Positions 14,847 to 22,642 of a DNA stretch of 32,339 nucleotides are shown piece by piece. The notes under the pieces were generated by a model. The model was not told where the DNA came from. It ran no database searches and saw nothing but the letters and a program-made list of their open reading frames with translations. The position numbers were made by a program, and so were the translations under genes. The stretch's first letter is position 1. Each line of letters starts with the position of its first letter. The DNA comes from Pseudomonadota bacterium (GTDB lineage: Bacteria; Pseudomonadota; Alphaproteobacteria; Rhizobiales; Xanthobacteraceae): the NCBI GenBank assembly GCA_023387695.1, contig JAEWHT010000285.1, forward strand, positions 1-32,339, read 5' to 3'.

Positions 14847-15800
14847 ATGTCGGCCAAGAACGGCTCCATCAAGCTCGTCGCCGGCAACTCCAATCCGGCC
14901 CTCGCCCAGGCCATCGCGCAGGGCTTGGACCTACCGCTGACCAAGGCAGTGGTGCGGCGCTTCGCCGACATGGAAATCTTCGTCGAGATCCAGGAGAACG
15001 TCCGCGGTTCGGATGCCTTCATCATCCAGTCGACCTCGTTCCCGGCGAACGACCATCTGATGGAGTTGCTGATCATCACCGACGCGCTGCGCCGCTCCTC
15101 CGCGCGCCGCATCACCGCAGTGATCCCCTATTTCGGCTACGCTCGCCAGGATCGGAAGTCCGGTTCGCGCACGCCGATCTCGGCCAAGCTTGTCGCCAAT
15201 CTGATCACTCATGCCGGTGTCGATCGTGTCATGACGCTCGACCTGCATGCGACCCAGATCCAGGGCTTCTTCGATATCCCGACCGACAATCTATTCGGTG
15301 CCCCCGTGATGGTGCGCGATATCCGCGAACGTTTCGACCTCGGCAAGGTGATGGTGATCTCGCCCGACGTCGGCGGCGTGGTGCGGGCGCGCGGGCTCGC
15401 CAAGCGCATCAACACCCCGCTCGCGATCGTCGACAAGCGCCGCGAGCGCCCGGGTGAATCCGAAGTCATGAACGTGATCGGCGACGTCTCCGGCTATAGC
15501 TGCATCCTGGTCGACGACATCGTCGATTCCGGCGGCACGCTGGTGAACGCAGCCGATGCGCTGATCGCCAAGGGCGCCAAAGACGTCTACGCCTACATCA
15601 CCCACGGCGTGCTCTCCGGCGGCGCAGCGGCCCGCATCGCCGGCTCGCGGCTGAAAGAGCTCGTCATCACCGACTCGATCCTGGCGACGGAAGCGGTGTC
15701 CAAAGCGCCGAACATCCGCACGCTGCCGATCGCCAGCCTGATCTCGGATGCGATCGCGCGCACCGCGGCGGAAGAGTCGGTGTCGAGCCTGTTCGACTAA
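14847..15800 (+). CDS. prs: Ribose-phosphate pyrophosphokinase
   Basis: Makes 5-phosphoribosyl 1-diphosphate from ribose 5-phosphate and ATP for purine, pyrimidine, His, Trp and NAD synthesis. 317 residues, normal. Motifs: the ATP-binding region FADMEIFVEIQENVRGSDAFIIQ, YFGYARQDRKSGSRTPISAKLVANLI (flexible loop), the divalent-cation site VDRVMTLDLHATQIQGFFDIP, the KRR catalytic segment VDKRRERPGES, and the PRPP loop ILVDDIVDSGGTL. The start at 14847 follows GGAGGAAG at ideal spacing; an upstream ATG at 14805 is less likely. A terminator-like hairpin follows. Confidence 0.97.
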   Translation: MSAKNGSIKLVAGNSNPALAQAIAQGLDLPLTKAVVRRFADMEIFVEIQENVRGSDAFIIQSTSFPANDHLMELLIITDALRRSSARRITAVIPYFGYARQDRKSGSRTPISAKLVANLITHAGVDRVMTLDLHATQIQGFFDIPTDNLFGAPVMVRDIRERFDLGKVMVISPDVGGVVRARGLAKRINTPLAIVDKRRERPGESEVMNVIGDVSGYSCILVDDIVDSGGTLVNAADALIAKGAKDVYAYITHGVLSGGAAARIAGSRLKELVITDSILATEAVSKAPNIRTLPIASLISDAIARTAAEESVSSLFD

Positions 15801-15822
15801 GTTAAGTTCCGCAATGCCGTAG

Positions 15823-15862
15823 GGTGGGCAAAGGCGCGACGCGCCGTGCCCACCTTTTCTTT
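15823..15862 (+). terminator. Terminator-like hairpin after prs
   Basis: GGTGGGCA (15823-15830) pairs with TGCCCACC (15847-15854), with an inner GGCGC/GCGCC stem, followed by TTTTCTTTT. It stands 23 bp after the prs stop. The same wording (GTAGGGTGGGCA ... TGCCCACC) is a common dispersed repeat in Bradyrhizobium, here apparently serving as a Rho-independent terminator. Confidence 0.7.
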
Positions 15863-15962
15863 TGCGATGCAACGCACGGCAGCACGGCTCACAAGCCGGC
15901 GGGTTGTTGCCTGCCGTCGCCCATGACATCATCATGACACCGAGTCACGTCCTGGACACCTG

Positions 15963-16991
15963 ATGCCCCGCCGGAAATTTGCCTGGGAGAAGTTGTCGGA
16001 TGACGAGCTGCTCCAGCAGCGCCTCTCCAGCCTGAAGGTCACGGTCGAAGGCACCTGGCTCGAGGACTGCGTCGCCACGCTTCACGAAGAGCTCGAAGAG
16101 CGCGGCATCCGGCTGCGGCCGCACACGTGGATCTCGAGCGAATGGTTCAGTCCGGGAGATATACCCGGCATCGCCATCCCCTTCTATCTCGCCCATCCCC
16201 GCCTGATGAAGCTCGAGAAGAAGATGATGTTCGACGTCGAGGGTGGCACCTGGCGCGAATGCATGGCCATCCTCCGTCACGAGGCTGGCCATGCCATCCA
16301 GCACGGCTACCAATTGCAGCGCCGCCGGCGCTGGCAGCAGCTATTCGGTCCATCGTCAAAGCACTACCCGCGCTACTATCGGCCCAACCCCGCGAGCCGG
16401 CGCTACGTCCAGCATCTCCGGCTCTGGTACGCGCAGAGCCACCCGGACGAGGACTTCGCCGAAACCTTCGCGGTGTGGCTGCGGCCGCGTTCGAACTGGC
16501 GCACGCGATATGAAGGCTGGCCGGCGCTGAAGAAGCTCGAATATGTCGACGAGCTGATGGGCGAGATTGCGGGCAAGCGACCGTTGATCACGACGCGCGA
16601 ACGCGTCGATCCCCTGAGCAAGCTCAGCCAGACGCTCGAAGAGCACTACAAGAAGAAGCAGGCCTTCTACGCCTTCACGCCACCGAAGACTTACGACCGC
16701 GATCTCTCAAGGCTATTCTCCGCCGATCCACGGCATCACCGTTCCAAACCTGCTTCGAGCCTGATCCGGCGGCATCGCGCCCAGATCAGGCAGCTGGTCG
16801 CGCGCTGGACCGGCGAGAACCAGCTCACGCTCGATGCCGTGCTTGACGACATGATCTCCCGCTGCCGCGAGCTCGATTTGCGCGCGGTCGGCCCCGAACA
16901 GAAGCTCGTTCTCGATTTCACAGTCCTCGTGACCGCCAAGACGATGCACGCGCTGTTTGGCCCGTCTCGGCGCAAATGGATCGCGCTATGA
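15963..16991 (+). CDS. Putative zinc metallopeptidase (342 aa)
   Basis: Cytoplasmic zinc-binding metallopeptidase-like protein; I see no signal peptide. The zincin motif is HEAGH at residues 106-110 in MAILRHEAGHAIQHGYQLQRRRRW; the probable third ligand is in SHPDEDFAETFAVWL (residues 159-173), a layout matching the family annotated as putative zinc-binding metallopeptidase (I believe Pfam Peptidase_Mx-like). The C-terminal third (about 240-342) is Lys/Arg-rich and helical with no recognised domain. Its stop overlaps the start of the following ATP-grasp gene (ATGA), so the two proteins are very likely made in fixed ratio and act together. The substrate is unknown. Confidence 0.82.
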   Translation: MPRRKFAWEKLSDDELLQQRLSSLKVTVEGTWLEDCVATLHEELEERGIRLRPHTWISSEWFSPGDIPGIAIPFYLAHPRLMKLEKKMMFDVEGGTWRECMAILRHEAGHAIQHGYQLQRRRRWQQLFGPSSKHYPRYYRPNPASRRYVQHLRLWYAQSHPDEDFAETFAVWLRPRSNWRTRYEGWPALKKLEYVDELMGEIAGKRPLITTRERVDPLSKLSQTLEEHYKKKQAFYAFTPPKTYDRDLSRLFSADPRHHRSKPASSLIRRHRAQIRQLVARWTGENQLTLDAVLDDMISRCRELDLRAVGPEQKLVLDFTVLVTAKTMHALFGPSRRKWIAL

Positions 16992-18022
16992 GACGACTCC
17001 GTATTCTCGTGCTGATGCATCCGGACTTCTTGCCCCCGGAGTCCTCCGACGGATACACGCCGCAGGAAATCAACAACTGGAAAACGGAATACGACGTCGT
17101 CAGCACCTTGCGTGCTGCCGGCCACGAGGTCCGCGCACTCGGTGCGCAGGAGGAACTCAAGCCGATCCGCGAAGCGATCGAAGGGTTCAAGCCGCACGTG
17201 GTGTTCACGCTGCTGGAGGAATTCCATAACAACGTCGCCTATGACCAGCATATCGCGAGCTATCTCGAGCTGATGAAGGTGCCTTATACCGGCTGCAATC
17301 CGCGCGGTCTGATCCTGGCGCGTGGCAAGGACTTGTCGAAGACGCTGGTGCATCACCGCAGGATCGCAGCGCCAGCCTTCGCCGTCTTCCCGATGCGCCG
17401 CAAGGTGAAGCGGCCGACACGTCTTGCGCTGCCGCTGATCGTCAAGGCCCTCAACATGGATGGCTCCTTCGGTATCTCGCAGGCGTCCATCGTTGACACC
17501 GACGAGAAGCTCGCCGAACGGGTCGCCTTCATCCACGAGCGCATCGAGACCGCCGCCATCGCCGAGCAATTCATCGAGGGACGCGAGCTCTATGTCGGCG
17601 TGCTCGGTAACAACCGGCTGCGCGTGCTGCCGGTCTGGGAGTTGAAATTCGGCAGCATGGGCGGACGCAGGTCACGCCACATCGCCACCGAAAAGGCCAA
17701 GCACGACACCGACTATCAGGAGCGCCTCGGCATCGTCGACGGACCGGCGAAGGACCTCGCCCCCGAAGTCACCGCACGTATCCAGCGCGCCGCAAAACGT
17801 ATCTACCGGGCCCTCGGCCTCGACGGCTACGCGCGCATCGATTTCCGCCTCGCCGCCGACGGCACGCCGTATTTCATCGAAGCCAACCCCAACCCTGAAA
17901 TCGCCAAGAGCCAGGAATTCGCGACGGCTGCTCAGCATGACGGGCTGAAATACAAGGATCTGCTGAACCGGATCCTGACGCTCGGCATCAGCCGCGCGAA
18001 AGCGGGCGTGTCGCTGGGCTGA
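16988..18022 (+). CDS. ATP-grasp ligase, D-alanine-D-alanine ligase-like (344 aa)
   Basis: ATP-grasp enzyme, a superfamily that joins a carboxylate to an amine via an acyl-phosphate. N-terminal preATP-grasp domain at about 1-100 (RILVLMHPDFLPPES; HVVFTLLEEFHNN), central and C-terminal ATP-grasp at 110-330: LPLIVKALNMDGSFGIS (150-164), AEQFIEGRELYVGVLGN (192-208), and the Mg-ATP site GYARIDFRLAADGTPYFIEANPNPE (280-304) with Asp285, Glu298 and Asn300. It resembles Ddl but lacks Ddl context: the window has no mur genes, and the partner is a metallopeptidase. The ATG at 16988 overlaps the previous stop; an in-frame ATG at 16976 is less likely. A peptide or amino-acid ligase of unknown substrate is the best description. 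Confidence 0.88.
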   Translation: MRRLRILVLMHPDFLPPESSDGYTPQEINNWKTEYDVVSTLRAAGHEVRALGAQEELKPIREAIEGFKPHVVFTLLEEFHNNVAYDQHIASYLELMKVPYTGCNPRGLILARGKDLSKTLVHHRRIAAPAFAVFPMRRKVKRPTRLALPLIVKALNMDGSFGISQASIVDTDEKLAERVAFIHERIETAAIAEQFIEGRELYVGVLGNNRLRVLPVWELKFGSMGGRRSRHIATEKAKHDTDYQERLGIVDGPAKDLAPEVTARIQRAAKRIYRALGLDGYARIDFRLAADGTPYFIEANPNPEIAKSQEFATAAQHDGLKYKDLLNRILTLGISRAKAGVSLG

Positions 18023-18031
18023 CGGGACTTT

Positions 18032-19114
18032 TCAGGCAAAGCTCGGCAACACGAGCTCATTCATGAGCGCGAGCGCCACGGCCGTCTGTTCCTGTCCCGA
18101 TCTCCGATAATTTCCGCAGTGGATCACAACGACGAGATCGCGTGCGGGGATGACGAAGACATACTGCCCACCCCAGCCGATACCGCCAAACCAATGCAGC
18201 CTCTGCGCGGCGATCTCGCCAATGTACCATTGATAGCCGTAATCGCGACCGGCCCTGATCTCGACGACTGGCGTCGTCACGCGCTTCACCCAATCAGGGG
18301 GAACGATGGACTTTCCGTTCCAGTTGCCATCCGCCCGCATGAGCTGCCCGACCTTGATGAGGTCTCGCGGTAGGAGACGCGCCCCCGATGCCGCACGCGG
18401 CTCACCGTCGCGGCCGACATTCCACTCGGACGGACCAAAGCCCATGGGATCGAACAGCACGCGGCGGCAATAGGCCGGCAGCGCTTCGCCGGTGCCCTTG
18501 GCAATCAGCCGGCCGAGCAGTGCGGTGGCGCCACCGCAATAGGTCCACTTCACACCGGGCTCGCTGAGGATCGGACGTTCGAGAATGAAGCGATAGCGAT
18601 CGGGCGCGGCTTCCATCGCCGTCTCGCCGTTGCGTGGATCACCGTAAACGATCGTGAGCTCATCCCAGTCGAGGCCGAGCGTCATGGAGAGCAGATGATG
18701 GATCGTGATCTTGTCGCGGCCGAGCTGCGCGGCGAGATCGGCATATTCCGGAAACTGCGCGTAGAGCTTTGCATCCGGTGGCGGCACCTTTCCTTGGGCG
18801 AGCGCAATGCCATAAGCGAGGCCGACGACGCTCTTGGAGACCGACCGAAGATCGTGCAGCACATCGGGACCAAACGCGACCTCGCCGAGCGGAACACCGA
18901 GACTCTCGTCAGTGCCCCGCCCGTAATGCTCGAACACGAGATTGCCGCGCTGGCTCACGAGAAGCGCATGCAGGCCGGAGACCTGTCCCGCCTGCTCCAA
19001 CCTGGCGAGTCGTTCGGCGGCGTCCGACGCTGCGGCAAGCGCCGGCATCGCCCGCGGCAAGACCAGGCTCGCCCCAATACCAGCCAGCAGATGACGACGG
19101 TTGAGATAGGCCAT
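18032..19114 (-). CDS. Exported serine hydrolase, beta-lactamase/class C family (360 aa)
   Basis: Penicillin-binding-protein-like serine hydrolase (S12 fold: beta-lactamase class C, esterases, D-amino-acid peptidases). The N terminus has twin arginines before a hydrophobic stretch (NRRHLLAGIGASLVLPRAMPALAA), suggesting Tat or Sec export. The catalytic SxxK is SVSK at residues 91-94; the second motif, usually Tyr-x-Asn, is YCG at 192-194 with Tyr kept and Asn replaced; the HWFGGIGWGGQYVFV region takes the place of the KTG/HxG motif. Start at 19114 is fixed by GGAGG about 9 nt upstream. It is divergent from a PadR gene, with shared operator-like repeats, so it may belong to that regulon. Actual substrate unknown. 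Confidence 0.88.
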   Translation of the reverse strand: MAYLNRRHLLAGIGASLVLPRAMPALAAASDAAERLARLEQAGQVSGLHALLVSQRGNLVFEHYGRGTDESLGVPLGEVAFGPDVLHDLRSVSKSVVGLAYGIALAQGKVPPPDAKLYAQFPEYADLAAQLGRDKITIHHLLSMTLGLDWDELTIVYGDPRNGETAMEAAPDRYRFILERPILSEPGVKWTYCGGATALLGRLIAKGTGEALPAYCRRVLFDPMGFGPSEWNVGRDGEPRAASGARLLPRDLIKVGQLMRADGNWNGKSIVPPDWVKRVTTPVVEIRAGRDYGYQWYIGEIAAQRLHWFGGIGWGGQYVFVIPARDLVVVIHCGNYRRSGQEQTAVALALMNELVLPSFA

Positions 19115-19146
19115 AGCGCGTTTCCTCCGGAATGGGGTATTCACAG

Positions 19147-19176
19147 GTACCTTGCAATACACAGTACCTTGCTATA
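19147..19176. promoter_or_regulatory. Direct repeats in padR/serine hydrolase promoter gap
   Basis: GTACCTTGCAATA begins at 19147 and GTACCTTGCTATA at 19164: 13-bp repeats with one mismatch, 17 bp apart, centred in the 97-bp gap between the divergent starts at 19114 and 19212. The half-site resembles, from memory, the AGTACTTTG words found at PadR/DUF1700 promoters. TATATA near 19174 could be a plus-strand -10. PadR binding here is inference. Confidence 0.5.
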
Positions 19177-19211
19177 TAAGCTCCCTCGAAAGCCGTGTAG
19201 TCAAGGAGGAA

Positions 19212-19541
19212 ATGGCCGACTCGTCGAATCAGGTTCAGCTCAAGAAGGGCGCGCTGGAGCTCTGCGTGCTCGCTCTGCTCGCGCGCGGCGAGAGCTATGC
19301 CTATGAGATCGCGAGCACGCTGTCGGCCGGCGTCGGCATGGGTGAAGGGACGATCTATCCGCTGATGCGGCGCATGCAGGATGACGGGCTGGTCGACACC
19401 CGCCTGGAGGAATCCAGCAGCGGCCCGCCGCGCAAATATTACCGCCTGACGGCCGCCGGCCGCGCGGCCTTCACCGCGCAGAAGCGCGAATGGCGAAGCT
19501 TCACCGACGCAGTCGATCGCCTCCTCGGAGACGCCAGATGA
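19212..19541 (+). CDS. PadR family transcriptional regulator
   Basis: Winged-helix repressor of the short PadR-s2 type, 109 residues, without the long C-terminal dimer domain. The helix-turn-helix and wing are clear: LKKGALELCVLALLARGESYAYEIASTL, then GMGEGTIYPLMRRMQDDGLVDTRL, wing PPRKYYRLTAAGRAAF, and a C-terminal helix. The start follows AAGGAGGA directly. The stop overlaps the start of the following DUF1700 gene (ATGA), the usual PadR-HAAS pairing. It probably represses its own promoter and perhaps the divergent hydrolase through the direct repeats between them. Confidence 0.94.
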   Translation: MADSSNQVQLKKGALELCVLALLARGESYAYEIASTLSAGVGMGEGTIYPLMRRMQDDGLVDTRLEESSSGPPRKYYRLTAAGRAAFTAQKREWRSFTDAVDRLLGDAR

Positions 19542-20110
19542 CTCGCGACGATTTCCTGCACATCCTCGCCGACGGGCTCACGGGGCTTCCCGCAGCCGAG
19601 ATCGACGACATCCTGGCCGACTACGTCGCCCATTTCGAAGAGGCGCGCGCATCGGGGCGAACCGAGCAAGAGGTCGCGTCCGCGCTCGGCGATCCCCGCC
19701 GGCTGGCGCGCGAGCTACGCGCCGAGACGGGACTGCGCCGGTGGGAAAACCATCACTCCTTCCGCAACTCCACCGCCGCGCTGTTCGCGCTCAGCGGCCT
19801 CGCCGTGGTCGACATCGTCCTGCTGCTGCCGCTGCTGCTTGCCGTCCTGCTGATCCTGCTCATGATCGCCTTCGTGATGTGCGTGCTCGGGATCGTCGGC
19901 ATCGGGTTGTTGATCAGCGTCTACAAACATTCTGGCGACGGACACGTCGTCAATCTGATCCTGCGCGGGCTCGCAGGCATCGCACTAGTGACTACGGGGG
20001 CGGGATTCGGCGCGCTGCTCGCGCTCGGACTTAATGCAGCGGTCCGGTGGCTCGGCAACTACGCGCGGCTGCACTATCGGCTGCTCAAGCCCGAGCGGAA
20101 CGAAGCGTGA
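19538..20110 (+). CDS. DUF1700/HAAS-domain membrane protein (190 aa)
   Basis: Membrane protein with an N-terminal cytoplasmic HAAS/DUF1700 helical domain (residues 1-60: FLHILADGLTGLPAAEIDDILADYVAHFEEARASGRTEQEVASALGDPRRLARELRAE), the hallmark partner of short PadR regulators. Then come three or four hydrophobic segments (GLAVVDIVLLLPLLLAVLLILLMIAFVMCVLGIVGIGLLI; LRGLAGIALVTTGAGFGALLALGL). It is translationally coupled to padR. The pair is thought to transduce an envelope signal, but no mechanism can be read here. It ends only 3 bp before the coxG stop on the other strand, so the two transcripts converge with virtually no spacer. Confidence 0.88.
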   Translation: MTRDDFLHILADGLTGLPAAEIDDILADYVAHFEEARASGRTEQEVASALGDPRRLARELRAETGLRRWENHHSFRNSTAALFALSGLAVVDIVLLLPLLLAVLLILLMIAFVMCVLGIVGIGLLISVYKHSGDGHVVNLILRGLAGIALVTTGAGFGALLALGLNAAVRWLGNYARLHYRLLKPERNEA

Positions 20111-20113
20111 GCC

Positions 20114-20572
20114 TCAGCTCGCCTCCGCCTTCGCGCTCACCACATCCGCAAACGACTTGAAGAACTCACCTGCAAGCTTCGTCGCCGTCGAGTTGATCAG
20201 GCGGGCGCCGAGCTGGGCAAGCTTGCCGCCGATCTGGGCGTCGACCTCGTAGTGCAGCACCGTGACGTCGGCGCTCTCGGATTCCAGCCGCACGACGGCG
20301 CCGCCCTTGGCGAAGCCGGCAACGCCACCAGAACCTTCGCCCGAGATGCGATAGGAGTTCGGCGGATCGAGATCTGATAGCGTCACCTTGCCGCTGAAGG
20401 TCGCCTTCACCGGGCCGACCTTGAAGACCACAGTCGCCGTCATCTCGTTCGGCGCGGTCACGTCGAGCGACTGGCAGCCGGGGATGCACTGCTTCAGCAC
20501 AGCGGGATCGTTCAGCGCCGCCCACACCTGTTCACGTGACGCCGGGATGCGCTGGCTGTCGTTCATCTGCAT
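20114..20572 (-). CDS. coxG: CO dehydrogenase accessory protein CoxG (SRPBCC)
   Basis: SRPBCC/START-like lipid- or quinone-binding protein, last gene of the cox operon. CoxG has been linked to attachment of CO dehydrogenase to the membrane and electron transfer to the quinone pool. Family landmarks: IPASREQVWAALNDPAVLKQCIPGCQSLD at the N terminus, VVFKVGPVKATFSGKVTLSDLDPPNSYRISGEGSGG, and the end AQLGARLINSTATKLAGEFFKSFADVV. At 152 residues it stops right after the SRPBCC domain with no C-terminal extension or membrane helix. Start chosen at 20572 (MQMNDS); 20566 is possible. Starts 10 nt after the preceding coxF stop. Confidence 0.92.
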   Translation of the reverse strand: MQMNDSQRIPASREQVWAALNDPAVLKQCIPGCQSLDVTAPNEMTATVVFKVGPVKATFSGKVTLSDLDPPNSYRISGEGSGGVAGFAKGGAVVRLESESADVTVLHYEVDAQIGGKLAQLGARLINSTATKLAGEFFKSFADVVSAKAEAS

Positions 20573-20582
20573 GATTGATCTC

Positions 20583-21422
20583 TCACTCTCTGCTGGCTGA
20601 CTGATTAGCCGCACGCTGGCCACGCCGTCTTTCCCTGGTGATCTCGGCGAGGATCGACATCGCGATCTCCTCCGGCGTGATGGCGCCTAGATCGAGCCCG
20701 GCCGGAGCTTTGAAATCATCGATCACAACAGCACTGGCGCCCTCTGCAAGAAGCTTGGCGCGCAGCGAGGCCATCTTGCGGCGACTGCCGACGAAGGCGT
20801 GATAGCAGGCCTTGGTCGCGACTGCCGCGCGCAAGGCGGCTTCGTCGCCCTTGCCCTGCGTCGAGACCACGACGAAGCGCTTGGCGTCATGGAGTTCGCC
20901 AAGCTGATAACCGTCGATGATCGCGTCCGCATCCGGCTGCGCCGCGAGCTCCGCTGAGGGGGCAGCGAGCGTGACGTGATAGCCGAGCACTCGGGCCTGT
21001 GCCGCAAGCGACAGCGCCACCGGGCTTGCGCCGAGAATGACGAGCGAGGGATGCGGCAGCACCGGCTCGACGAAGATGTCCATCGTGCCCTTGCTCGGGC
21101 ACATGTTGCTTGCGAAGCGGATGCCGTCGCGGCTCTCGCCGGGGCTGACACCGAGCTCGGTCAGCAGGTTTTCCGGCTGCACCGAGACCATGCGCGGCTC
21201 GCCATCCGCGAGCGCGTCGCGGGCCGCCTTCAGCACCGCGCCCTTGGCGCAGCCGCCGCCGATCCAACCCGCGACGATGGTGCCGTCGGCCGCGATGATC
21301 GCCTTGGCGCCAGCCTTCGCCGCGGTCACCGATACCGTACGCACCACCGTCGCGAGGACGAAGGCGCGCTCGGCGGCCTTCATCTGCGCCACGATATCAA
21401 GCACTTCGACATGAGCGGTCAT
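20583..21422 (-). CDS. coxF: CO dehydrogenase maturation protein CoxF (XdhC/CoxI family)
   Basis: XdhC/CoxI-family maturation protein of 279 residues; homologues sulfurate or help assemble the molybdenum cofactor, and CoxF in Oligotropha has been implicated in completing the Cu-S-Mo site. The N-terminal XdhC domain has AADGTIVAGWIGGGCAKGAV (conserved GGGC), the middle CPSKGTMDIFVEPVL, and the C-terminal Rossmann domain LVILGASPVALSLAAQARVLGYHVTLAAP, in which the usual GAGHVG is GASPVA, followed by DDFKAPAGLDLGAITPEEIAMSILAEI, typical of the family end. Start is the ATG at 21422, 11 nt after the coxE stop. Assigned coxF rather than coxI by position. Confidence 0.9.
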   Translation of the reverse strand: MTAHVEVLDIVAQMKAAERAFVLATVVRTVSVTAAKAGAKAIIAADGTIVAGWIGGGCAKGAVLKAARDALADGEPRMVSVQPENLLTELGVSPGESRDGIRFASNMCPSKGTMDIFVEPVLPHPSLVILGASPVALSLAAQARVLGYHVTLAAPSAELAAQPDADAIIDGYQLGELHDAKRFVVVSTQGKGDEAALRAAVATKACYHAFVGSRRKMASLRAKLLAEGASAVVIDDFKAPAGLDLGAITPEEIAMSILAEITRERRRGQRAANQSASRE

Positions 21423-21433
21423 CGCAACATCAC

Positions 21434-22642
21434 TCAGAGCTTCGCCAGATAGGGTTCGAGCGCGCGCAGGCTTTGCAACGAGTTCGCGGGCGCATAGAGG
21501 TCGACATGCGGCAGCGCGGCCTTGATGCCGCGCGCCTCCGGCGTGTATCCATCCCACGCCATCATCGGATTGAGCCAGACGATGCGGCGGCAGCGGCGGT
21601 GCAGCGCTGCCATCTCGCGGCCGAGCAATGCGGCGTCGCCGGTCTCGTAGCCGTCAGAGACGATCATCACGCAGCTGCGCGAATGGATGACGCGTGCGGC
21701 ATGCCAGCGGTTGAAGGTCTGCAGGCTCTCGCCGATCTTCGTGCCACCGCCCGCGCCCTGCGCCATGATCGACAGACGATCCAGCGCGCGGCCTGCGTCC
21801 TTCTCCTTCATCGCGTCGGAGACATAGGCGAGGCGCGTGTGGAACAGGAACGCCTCGGCCTCGCGGAACTGGTCGAGCACACCGTGGATGAAGCGCAGGA
21901 ACACGGATGTGTACATGCTCATCGAGCCGGAGGCATCGAGCAGCACGACCAGCCGCAGCGGCTTGTCCTTGCGCTGCCGCTTCACAAGCACGATCGGCAC
22001 ACCACCATGGCTGATGTTGCGATGGATGGTGCGGCGAAGATCGAGCCGGTAGCCACGCCGGCGTGCGAGATCCCGCCGGGTCAGCCGCGTGCGCATCGCT
22101 CTCGCGAGCTGCGCGGCTGCTTCGTGGGCCTGCGCGACCTGGTCGGGATCGCTGAGCTTTCGGAAATCGACCTCGGCAATGTTGTCCGCGCGCGAGGCGC
22201 CTTCCATGCGGCCCTCGCCCGAGCCGCCTTCCGGTGCGTCGTCCGAGGATGGAAGCTGGTCAGTGACGGATTGGTTGCCGCCCTGCTCCGCCGATTTGTC
22301 CTGCAGGCTCTTCAGCGACGGATTGCTGGCGCCGGGCGTTGATCCCAACGTGCGGGAGCGCGAACGGACGCGCTTGCCCAACCAGAACGCATCGAACAAC
22401 CCGTCGAACTTGTCCCAATCGGATTTCCGCGCCGAGAACAGATGCTTGAAGGCCGCGCGCAGGAGGCCCGGCCTCGCCGCGTAGCCCGCCGACATCAGCG
22501 TCGCCGCGTCCTGCCCTTCCGCGAGTCCGACACGAAAACCGGCATCCCGCAACGTCCGCAAGAAGGCAGCGAGCCGCGCGGACACGAGGCGCGAGACCTC
22601 ATTGAGGTCATCATAGTCCGGGCTGGAGCCGCAGCAGCTCAT
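21434..22642 (-). CDS. coxE: CO dehydrogenase maturation protein CoxE (VWA domain)
   Basis: VWA-domain protein of 402 residues that works with the AAA+ ATPase CoxD in maturation of the CO dehydrogenase active site. The N-terminal helical part (about 1-95: SARLAAFLRTLRDAGFRVGLAEG ... FKHLFSARKSDWDKFDGLFDAFW) is typical of CoxE. A Ser/Gly/Glu-rich linker spans 97-150. The VWA domain starts near 228 (PLRLVVLLDASGSMSMYTSVFL) with the MIDAS motif DASGS from Asp236; SDGYETGD supplies later metal-site residues. Start overlaps the coxD stop (ATGA), so CoxD and CoxE are translationally coupled, as for other MoxR/VWA pairs. Confidence 0.94.
   Translation of the reverse strand: MSCCGSSPDYDDLNEVSRLVSARLAAFLRTLRDAGFRVGLAEGQDAATLMSAGYAARPGLLRAAFKHLFSARKSDWDKFDGLFDAFWLGKRVRSRSRTLGSTPGASNPSLKSLQDKSAEQGGNQSVTDQLPSSDDAPEGGSGEGRMEGASRADNIAEVDFRKLSDPDQVAQAHEAAAQLARAMRTRLTRRDLARRRGYRLDLRRTIHRNISHGGVPIVLVKRQRKDKPLRLVVLLDASGSMSMYTSVFLRFIHGVLDQFREAEAFLFHTRLAYVSDAMKEKDAGRALDRLSIMAQGAGGGTKIGESLQTFNRWHAARVIHSRSCVMIVSDGYETGDAALLGREMAALHRRCRRIVWLNPMMAWDGYTPEARGIKAALPHVDLYAPANSLQSLRALEPYLAKL

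Noticed and set aside
16988..18022. Housekeeping D-alanine-D-alanine ligase (ddl)
   Set aside because: No cell-wall gene neighbours, and coupling to a metallopeptidase argues for a different substrate; only superfamily assignment is kept.
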